Source of the DNA: Larus michahellis
Taxonomy: Eukaryota; Chordata; Aves; Charadriiformes; Laridae
DNA length: 64,000 nucleotides
NCBI RefSeq assembly: GCF_964199755.1
Contig: NC_133906.1
Coordinates: forward strand, 434,001 to 498,000
Direction: 5' to 3'
Both the position numbers and the translations under genes were made by a program. Under the pieces are notes generated by a model. The model searched no databases. It was not told the origin of the DNA and worked only from the letters and a program-made list of their open reading frames with translations. Shown piece after piece: positions 55,691 through 64,000 of this stretch; position 1 is the first letter of the stretch; every line of letters begins with the position of its first letter.

Positions 55691-58600
55691 ACAACAAGCT
55701 GTATCAATTGTCCTGGTGGCAAACATTAATGAGTTGTACAGTCAATGGAAGCATGCTTTTCCCCTAACAATTGGTCCGTCCTTTGTTTTGGTTGTACTGA
55801 GACCAGATCTGCTCTACTCCAGCAACGCTTCCCCCCACAGCAACAAGTTTCCTTCAGTCAGATGCTGCTGGGAGCACATCACCTTGTTCCTTGCGCCCTG
55901 AAAGGGACTGGGAAGGGAAAGCGCAGAAAAAAAATTCCCCCTTTGTCTTCAATAGGATGTGGTAATGAACTGAAAATGCTTTTGTTTCCTTCTACCAGGA
56001 ACATGAGGGCCACCCCTAGATAACCTTGCTCATCAGGCCTTAGGCAGCTGACAGCAGGGCTGACTCAACCCAGCTGCCATAAAAGCTGTACTTCATTGTC
56101 TAAGGGAAGAAGTCAATCGACAGGGACTTTCACACAGCATCTACGCCAAAAGCAACCACAGCAATGTATTAAATTTTTTTGCAAGGTAGTACCTGTTGAA
56201 TTTATTCCCTCCAATAAATTCAAGGGAATGAATTTATTCATCAGGCTGATTCTGAGACCTCTTCTGCTGAGAACCTCATCCCTCAGAGATGCTGAGACCC
56301 TGTGCTCCCCAACATCTAAGAGAGACCAAAAAAAGGTGTTTCAGGTTGGCTACACATGTCAGAGAGAGCAGAAAGGGCCCAGCACTTCGCTGAGGAGCTA
56401 CGACCACAGCCCGAGCAGAGAAAGCACCCATCCCTTGCAGAGAGCAGCAGTCTAAATAAGTCTCACTGAGTGTCACTTTATTAGTGAAAATACACTGCAA
56501 AAATCATGTGCATGACAAACTACCCACAAGAAAAAAGTCAAGTGCTTGATTTTTTTTTTCCCTCTTTGATTATCAGCCTGTTTGCATGGGCCATTTTTGC
56601 TATTGCTTCCTCCCACCCAAGGGTCTAGCCGGGAGCACACTCACTCCTGCTTTACTACAGCAGAAGACTGCCTTTGCTGGGCTTACACAGAAACCCTCCA
56701 CTAGCCAGCCTTGGAGGGTTTGTCACATAGCCTGCACCCTCGGGCGACACAGGCAATCTGCCCTGAGTCTGTGCTGTGAAGGGACAGTAATAACCTCAGC
56801 CACTGGATCAAAAGGGACTGCAGTTAAAAAGGAAAACCAGCTCTTGCGTCTTGAAGAGGAGCATGCACTGCAGGGCTGCGGTGTAGACACCCTAGGACAG
56901 AAGCACAAGCTACAGAGGGCTCCTATCAGCCTTAGTTAGGGCCTGCTATATCCATTTAAGGAAGAAGTGCTACACACACAAGTGGTTTTTTCCTCCCCAT
57001 CTGAACAGCAAGGAACAACTGAGAGCAAGGGAAGACCCCTCTTGTTCCTACCTCTCACTTAGAGGAGTGCTGAGAGATCCCCGTTATATTGTTAAGAGAT
57101 ACAGCTGATAATTGCCCTAGGAAGATAAAATTGTGAGTCAAGTGAAGGAGAAAACTTATGTCCCTTCTCCAGGATTTCATTATTCATGCCAGAAAGAGAG
57201 AGTTCTGGTCTCTAGCCCAGCATCAAAAATGACACCTGCCACCCTACTTCTTCAAGCACAAATCAAAACAAACCCAGATCTCTCTGTATGCAGGGCCAAC
57301 ACCAGAAAATTATGAGAGTTGTAGAATTACTAGATGACTCATACCATTCCTTATACTACCTCCTATGAACCAAGGAAAAGCTTCACCAAGCTCTCCCAGG
57401 CAGCTGGCATTCAGCATTTGTCAGCCCCAGAGCCACACAGCACCGTCTGCTGCCTGAAGACAGGCAGTGCTAGTGTAGGTAATGAATGCCTGCTTGAAGA
57501 GGTAAACTAACATCCCAGAGACAAAATGGCAAGAAAGGGATCAGTGAAGAGTCTGGCCTTTGCAGAGCTGAGATCAGGCAAAACTCCAGTAGAGTGAGTC
57601 CTGCGTTCAGATTCCCACTTGCAAGACCCAGAGGCGTTATCGGATGATGCCCAGAAGAAGCAGGGGCAGAGCGGTCCACCCTCCACACCACCCCATGGCT
57701 CCGCTGCTGGCACAGCATCGCTGCGGGGGTTGATGCAGGGCTGCAGCCAGCACGGTGAGTCCCATCGCCAAGCCAGGCTAGTTTGGCTCGGTGGCCTGTG
57801 AGAAGCAGGGGCTGCGAGAAGCCGGTTGCGAGGCTGACACTGGGGTGCATTGTGCAATGTGGGTACAGAACCACGGGCTCACCCCTCCATCACCGCCACA
57901 TCCCTACCCTGTACATGTGGGTCTTCATGCAGCTGGAAGCAGCTCCTAGCCAAATCTCAGCGCTGTGACTGAATATACAAGGAAGTACCCAAGGAGCTGA
58001 AAAAATATTCAGCCAGACATTAAAATCATTAGTGATGAAAGATAAAGCTTCTTAGGGTATTATTTACCTCCAGGCTGATGGAAAAGCTATCCTGCTCATT
58101 TGGCCTCATTTGCCATATCCCCAAGGAGGTACATAAGCTGCACAATGCCCCACTTCACTGACTCGCTGGGATTCCTCAGAGACAGCAGCCCTCTTTTCCA
58201 CTACACTGAAATCCAAAAATATACTTTTTCAATGTTAAGGACTTGCCTCTTCTTTCTTTGGGGTTGGGAATGAGTTTCTTATTAGACAGAGGATCATACC
58301 CTTGCCCTCACCCTCACCCTCTCCAGCCCACCCCTAGCCCAGACATTAAAGTAACATGCCACAGACCTCTAAAAGGAGACCCCGTTGTAGGCTTACCCAC
58401 AGGCATTAAAAAAAATCAGGACACATCACATGGCAAATGACTCAGGCAGCAGACTACCAATTTAAGCCACGGTTGAAGGGGTTTCACCTTAGAGGTAGCT
58501 GAGTCTGGTGAACTATAGGAACCAGGGCATGGCCCATCCCTGGTTCTGCAGAGGGACACCTGGGGAAACCTTGCCCAGGGTCTTCTTGCCTGTCTATGCA

Positions 58601-60500
58601 CTGGCAGGTCCACCTGGGAGATGGCCAACCACCCACGCATGTGTGCGTGCGCACTTACAGGCTCTGAGCATGGGTCTTTGGTGGCCACCTCCCAGGCCCT
58701 CAAGTCCCTCAGACCCTACATGGCTTTGCCGTACTGGCGATCAAGATCTCCTGTCCTACTGAGCAGCCGGTCCAGTCTGAGCTTCACCAGCTGGTCAAAA
58801 CCACAGGCTTGGAACAGGGAGCACAGTTGCACCAATATATTTTGATGCCCACGGAAATACGATTTAATAAGAGTACAGGACAGATTGCAGTGATGAAACA
58901 TGATACTCAGGCAGGCAAACACACCTGCCACTCCTTACGTGCCACTGAACCCTTTTCTCCCTTTTCTTTCTGTTTTCCCACACTTGTTCCTCCCCTGATC
59001 CCTCCATTTCCCCTTCCTACGTTTATTCCCCTAAACATCCCATAGGAAGTTTCATACAACCCCTAGGTTCTGCTCTGCACCATCCCCAAATTCTCCTCCC
59101 TCTGCATCCCACCGTAAGTCTTACATCACTACAGGCCATCACTGCCCTTAGGCTTCATGACAGTGCCAGGAGAGAGAGTTGCCTTCGGTAAATCGCCTTG
59201 GTGGACTTTGCAGAGCAGGAAGAGGAGCGGAAACAGTTTGTGTCAGAGTTGCTGCCTCCCATCTGATCAGACAAGCTCAGTTTTTGGAAGAGAAACGCAT
59301 ATTGAACTGAGGACAAGGAGACACGTGCAGCAGAGGTGTTAAAGGTCACCGAAAGCTTGTCCCTGGTAGGGGTGAGCTCACTCCTGGGCACTGGAAAAAG
59401 AGGAAGCATCACTTGGTCTGGGCAAAGCAGAGGCCAAGGTAAGGCCTGTGACCCGCTCTGACGTGTCTGAATGCAGGGAGCCACAAGCTTCCCTTGCTCC
59501 TGCTGTGTTGGGATGGGTTGGGGTAGGGTTAGGCAAAACACGTCCCAAGGACACAGTGCTTGAATGGAGTCTCAGAAATCCCACTAGCTCTGGGCAGATC
59601 CAGAAGAAATTACTTGTAGCCAAAAAAGAATGTGCCAACTGAAGATACAGAAATGACCGTGGAGGACTCCAATGTTGGATTATGCAGCTGGTGCCTTTCT
59701 TAGGCCAGCAAACGTGAGCAGGGTTAAAATGTGGGTAGGAGGGGAGGGTGTCTCACAAAATTAGGGGCATGTTAGTCCACAAAACACGTGAATGAGGCTG
59801 AGCGAAGAGGCAGTGCCTCGCTGAAGGTGAAGAAACAGGCATGGAAAATCCATTTTGCACTTCCAAAAACTACAAGCTCTGTGGACAGCTATGTGTGGAA
59901 AGAAGCAGGGCACCTGAGGTGGCATGAGAAGCTCTCAAGCACGCAGGCTACATCCGAGCTTCTGGCTTTGAAGAAGGAAGGATTAAGAAGCCATGACGGA
60001 CTGTCCGGACATGCCACAGATAGCAAACCATCTTGGAATACGTCATCAGGCACCTGTAGCTTGGAAGGACTTTGTCCCTGGCAGCACACAAGGAGGCTCC
60101 ATGAAGGAACTAAGGTGTACAACAAGTGTCTCCAGAGCTTCTTTCCCTGTAACTGAGCATCAACCAGGATTGTCAGCTCAGGGTGGCGTGGAAAACATAA
60201 GTCTACAGCTGGAGATGCAAAGCTCTCGGCCTCTGGTGAGAAGAGGAGGATGACCAGCATGCACATTTAGGTGTCTTTGGTACTGACTGGAGGAGGTTGG
60301 ACCACAGGCAGAGGGAAATGGGAGGACCTGAGCATGCATGGAGGAGAATGAACACGGAAGAAGAAGCGTGGATGGAGAGGAATAAGGGTGATCTGTGGGG
60401 AAATGGAGGGGAATGGAGGAAACCCAAGGGTGCATGGAGGGAAAGGGAATGAACCTAATGGCACGTGGGGTTGACCTAGACCGGCTACTGCACCCAGAAA
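55691..60500. other. Intergenic, nothing recognised
   Basis: No supported exon, RNA gene or known repeat. Only short low-complexity pieces occur (CCCTCA repeats near 58,300; alternating purine-pyrimidine 'gcatgtgtgcgtgcgc' near 58,638). Open frames here lack splice or coding support. Confidence 0.5.
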
Positions 60501-60559
60501 CCTCCTTTCTTGCCCCAAAATGCCCCTTCCCCAGGCCGGTGTCACATTTTCTGCACCGG

Positions 60560-61250
60560 AACACTGCAAGGACCTCGCCGCCCCTCTGCACTCCGGTAAC
60601 CCCGCCGGGCACGCACACATGCCCCCCCGTTCCCGAACACCGCCGAGACATCCCCTCCCGCGCCCTGAGGCCCCCGCTCACACCCCCCCACACCCCCCCC
60701 GCCCTTCTCGCGCCCGGGAAGCCCCGCCCGGCCCGGCCCCGCCCCCCCCCCGCCCCTCCCGCCGCAGCCGCCGCTGGGTCTGGGCCTGAGGAGGCGGTGG
60801 GCCGGGGCGGCCGCGCCGGGGCGGGGGCCGGGGCCATGCTGGGCAAGGACTACATGCTGGCCATCGTCCTCGTCAACTGCGACGGTCAGCCGCGCCGGCG
60901 GGCGGGGGCCGGGCTGCGGGGGGCTGGGGCTGGGGCTGGGGGGGCCGGGACCGGGGGGCCGGGGCTGCGGGGCCGGGGCTGCGGGGGCCGGGGCTGCGGG
61001 GCCGGGGCCGGGGCGCGGGGCCTGGAGCGGCGGCCGCGCCCCGGCTCTGTCCGCGGTGCTGAAAGGGCCTCCCGGGGCCCGCGCTGGGGGCGCCCGGCCC
61101 GGCCCGGCCCGGCCCATCGCCGCCTCCCCGCCCCCGCCAAGGTCGCGGCGGGCGCCGCCCCCGCTTTCCCCCCCGCTGCGGGGTGGGGGTCCTGCGGGGC
61201 GCGGGGGCGGAGCGGGGCAGCACCGCGCGGTGCCCGGGCCCTGCGGATGT
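60560..61250 (+). promoter_or_regulatory. CpG island and promoter of APBB3
   Basis: Very GC-rich with dense CpG spanning the first exon (ATG at 60,836). It lacks an obvious TATA box, as is usual for CpG promoters. Long open frames on both strands here result from the GC composition. Confidence 0.8.
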
Positions 61251-64000
61251 CGGGCTGCATTCCCAGGAGCGGAGCTCGCTCCCGTGCTGCAGCACCGGCT
61301 CGTTTCCGTGACCTCTCCAGGGGCGCCAGGAGGAGGGGGTTAATCTACCCAACCTAGCTGAAACCCTCCAAGGGTGCTTTCCTCCTCCTTGGGTCTGTCC
61401 CCAGGCCCTTTCCCCGGCCAATCTGGGAAGAAGCTGGTCTCGGGTACCACGGGCTGTTGGCAGAGGGCTGGGGACCGCATGCTGGCAGAGGGAGCCCTGG
61501 GCTGGCAGCACCAGGCCCTGCCTGGGCACCCCTGCAGGGTGCCTGTGCTCTCTGAGCCCCTGCCACAGTCACCCCATCCCTCCGGGTGCCGGTGAGGCAC
61601 TGCCTGCACCTAGCACTCACCCGGGGTCGACCCCCACCGCAGCCTCTCTGGCGTCATGCCAAGCCTTCCCTCGCCGTGCTTCTCTCCTGGGCCCTGTGCC
61701 CAGCCGTGCACCCAGAGGCCACCGCAGGACCCTTTCGCTGCTGGGCGAAGCTGCTCATTTCACAGGGCACCCTACAGCTGAGGGTCTGTCCATCCCCTGC
61801 CCCCTCCCCATCCCTTTGCCTCACACTCTTCCTCTGCACAGACAACCTCTGGAGCGACCAGAGCCTGGAGACAGACCCTGACCTCCCCCCAGGCTGGAGG
61901 AAAATCCGAGACTCTCTGGGCACCTACTACTGGCATGTGCCGACCGGCACAACGCAGTGGCAGCACCCTGCACACACCACCAACCTGGGAGGGCACCCGG
62001 AGGCCAATGGAGAGGAGACATTCCAGGGAATGGTAGGGGATGTGGGCAGGGCGGTGGGGACTGGTGTTGGATCCTACCTCCTGGCAGGACCCTGCTGAAG
62101 GGCCCTCTGGGAGTCACTGCTCGGAGCAGGCCTGTCTCTGTCACCCTGAAAGCCTGCTCTGCCCATTCCTGGCCAGGGTTAAGCCTCTTGAAAGGCTCCA
62201 GTGTGTCCCAAGTTGGCCTCATCCTGGCTATGTAGGATGCCCACAAGCTGAGGTGCTGCTGTCCAGGAAGGGAGGGCTCCTACCTGGTGCCTCCTGACAG
62301 CCTCCCTTGCTGCCTTCATGCCTTTCCTCTTCTCTCCCAGGACTGCCAGGCCCCCGCGGCGAAGCACTCGGCAGAGGACAGGCCCATTCCCAGCCCCATG
62401 GCTTCACTGTCCCGGAGGTAGGGCTGCCCATGCACTCTGCTGGCTTGTGGGGCACCATGGTGCCCCCCATCGCAACAGCCCCACACATTGGAGTCAGCAG
62501 GACCGCGCTAGTCACCTCCATGGAATGCCTCCCAGCTGGTGGCATGGGGGAAGGGGAGTGGTTTGCCGGTGCCAGGGTATCCTGATGCTTCTCTGGGTGC
62601 CCCAGCTCCATGCTGCCAAGTGGGAGCCGTGCCCTCACCACCCCGTCCCTCCGCAGGACCTCGCTGCCCTGGCATGGAGATGACGTCCAGCACAGGGCAG
62701 AGCCCGCCTCCAAGGTACCGCACCCGGCAGCTTCACCGCGGCACCGTGGGCTGGGGCTGGCGGCGGAGGGGGCAGGCAGCAGCTGGCAGGGGGGACAGGG
62801 ATGGGAACGAGAGCAAGGGTGACCTCGCTGGGACAGTGAAGGGTACGGGATGGGGGTGGCTGGGCACTGAAGCCCCACGTGTCTCTGCTCAGTGCTTTGC
62901 TGTGCGCTCGCTGGGCTGGGTGGAGATCCCCGAGGAGGACCTGGCACCTGGCAAGAGCAGCATCGCCGTCAACAACTGCATCCAGCAGCTCTCCAACAGC
63001 AAGGGCTCTGCGGAGAACCGGGGCGAGGTGGGAGCCTGGGACAGTGCTGCCAGGCAGGGTCCCACCCCAGGGCCACTGCTGCTGGGGCTGGCTTGTCCCC
63101 ACTGATAGGGACCATGCCGGGGGGGGGGAGGGGCAGGGACCAGTGCCAGTGGCAGAGTCAACTCTCTCCACGTCGGGCATCCATGCAGTGGTCCCAAGCG
63201 TGGAGTAGGCGGGTCTGACAGGGCTGTCCCTTGGGAACAGTGCCAGGGGTGCCTGGGTGGGCTGTCCCCACCCACGGGAATGGTACTTGGCGGGGAAAGG
63301 GGGCACGGCTGTCCCCACGCTTGGGGCTGAGTAGGCTGGGGGATGGGGGTGTCCCTACACCCAGCTGGGTGCTGGGGACACCCAGGTCATCTGCCAGGCT
63401 GAGGGAGCCGCTGACCCTCTGCAGGGCCAGGACCTGGTGATGATCCTGAAGAAGGACACCATGAGCCTGGTAGACCCCCTCAACCGCAGCCTCATCCACC
63501 ACCAGCCCATCCTCAACATCCGCGTCTGGGGCGTTGGCTGCAACAATGGCAGGTGCCGGGGGCCGGGGCAGAGCCGGGGGCTGGGGGGCGGCTCTGCCCG
63601 CTGAGGGGAAAAGGCACCCGGCAGTAACCTGTCCCTTCTCCTCCCACCCTGACTGCTGCCGTGGCTGCAGGGACAGGTAAGAGGGCAATGGGGCCGGGGG
63701 GTAGCATGGGGAGGGGGCTGCCTCTGATGGAGTCTCACTGGATTGCTTGTGGCCTTGGCAGAGACTTTGCCTTCGTGGCCAGTGACAAGGACACCTGTGT
63801 CCTCAAGTGTCACGTCTTCCACTGCAACGTGCCCGCCAAAGGCATCGCCAAGGCCCTGCACGAGATGTGCTCCAAGGTGGGATGCAGGGGCCCCGGTGGG
63901 TGTGGGCATGGCCTGGGGGGGGTCTTGGGGGTGAGGGTTGGCAGCAGGACCCCTGTCTCTTGCAGATCGTGGCTGAGCGAGCAGTAGCGAGCAGCGGGCC
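60836..64000 (+). CDS. APBB3: APBB3 (FE65-like 2) adaptor protein, exons 1-9, continues past the window
   Basis: Coding exons: 60,836-60,884; 61,842-62,032; 62,341-62,417; 62,657-62,714; 62,893-63,027; 63,425-63,552; 63,671-63,676; 63,762-63,876; 63,966 onward. All are GT-AG with consistent phases. The N-terminus '[17 protein letters not shown]' and a WW domain at residues about 31-60 (Trp35, Tyr45-Tyr46-Trp47, Trp56, Pro59) identify APBB3. WW domains bind proline-rich ligands. PTB1 starts about residue 126 ('[11 protein letters not shown]') and continues past exon 8; a second PTB, which in this family binds the amyloid precursor protein tail, lies beyond the window. Exon 7 is only 6 nt. Nothing looks broken. 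A paralogue (APBB1/APBB2) is unlikely because those carry a long acidic region before the WW domain. Confidence 0.93.
63671..63676 (+). other. APBB3: 6-nt microexon of APBB3
   Basis: GGACAG between 'ctgcag' and 'gtaaga'. Exon 6 ends in ...GGC AG and exon 8 starts A GAC, so inclusion gives Gly-Arg-Asp-Arg-Asp-Phe and skipping gives Gly-Arg-Asp-Phe in frame. The FE65 family is known for a 6-bp neuronal mini-exon at this place in PTB1. Confidence 0.8.

Noticed and set aside
50240..60500. tRNA, snRNA or microRNA genes in the intergenic interval
   Set aside because: I found no stretch with the expected internal promoter boxes or a convincing cloverleaf or hairpin by eye.
60395..61357. 320-codon ORF across the APBB3 CpG island, and its antisense partners
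   Set aside because: GC-rich composition removes stops; the real coding exon (60,836-60,884) is in another register with a proper splice site.

Overview
This window is vertebrate, and specifically avian, nuclear DNA. It has intron-split genes with GT-AG junctions, CR1 LINEs with the typical short repeated 3' tail, an ERVL-type bird LTR, and an APBB3 gene behind a very GC-rich CpG promoter. I see nothing prokaryotic. The species cannot be fixed from sequence alone. One provirus has a coiled-coil gag that reminds me of the chicken ENS-1/ERNI (Soprano) family, but that comes from memory and is unverified.

Layout: (1) 1-23,446 is a composite higher-order satellite. 180-bp monomers (86 full copies by my count, in blocks of 3, 18, 7, 14, 11, 8, 6, 5, 7 and 7) are broken by ten nearly identical 765-bp spacers. 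The spacers are themselves built from about five decayed ~140-bp units. (2) 23,446-36,567 is a mosaic: two 868-bp tandem GC-rich repeats; a minus-strand provirus (ERV-A) with broken gag, pro-pol and env and very unequal LTRs; a small env fragment in the opposite orientation; one stray 180-bp monomer and one stray spacer unit; then inverted GC-rich repeats of 932-bp period. (3) 36,567-41,931 is a plus-strand provirus (ERV-B) without 5' LTR or gag. It keeps an open dUTPase-protease and an uninterrupted pol of about 880 codons with all catalytic residues, a tiny cysteine-rich ORF, a broken env with an alpharetrovirus-type TM subunit, a polypurine tract and a 3' LTR.

(4) 41,932-44,600 holds a pyrimidine-rich tract and LTR-like debris. 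(5) 44,606-50,149 is a complete-looking 12-exon gene for a ~514-residue maestro HEAT-like (MROH family) protein, with a poly(A) signal at 50,213. (6) 50,220-60,500 is intergenic, with a CR1 element (52,081-54,215) and an ERVL-type LTR split by two CR1 fragments (54,466-55,690). (7) 60,560-64,000 is the CpG island and first nine exons of APBB3 (FE65-like 2), with the WW domain, the start of the first PTB domain and a 6-nt microexon. The gene runs off the right end.

Functionally, the two host genes are ordinary single-copy-looking loci. The left 60% is repeat-driven: satellite amplification, provirus insertion and inversion or recombination between repeats explain almost everything there. Coordinates of exons, repeat units and breakpoints were read by eye and may be off by a few bases where I say 'about'.
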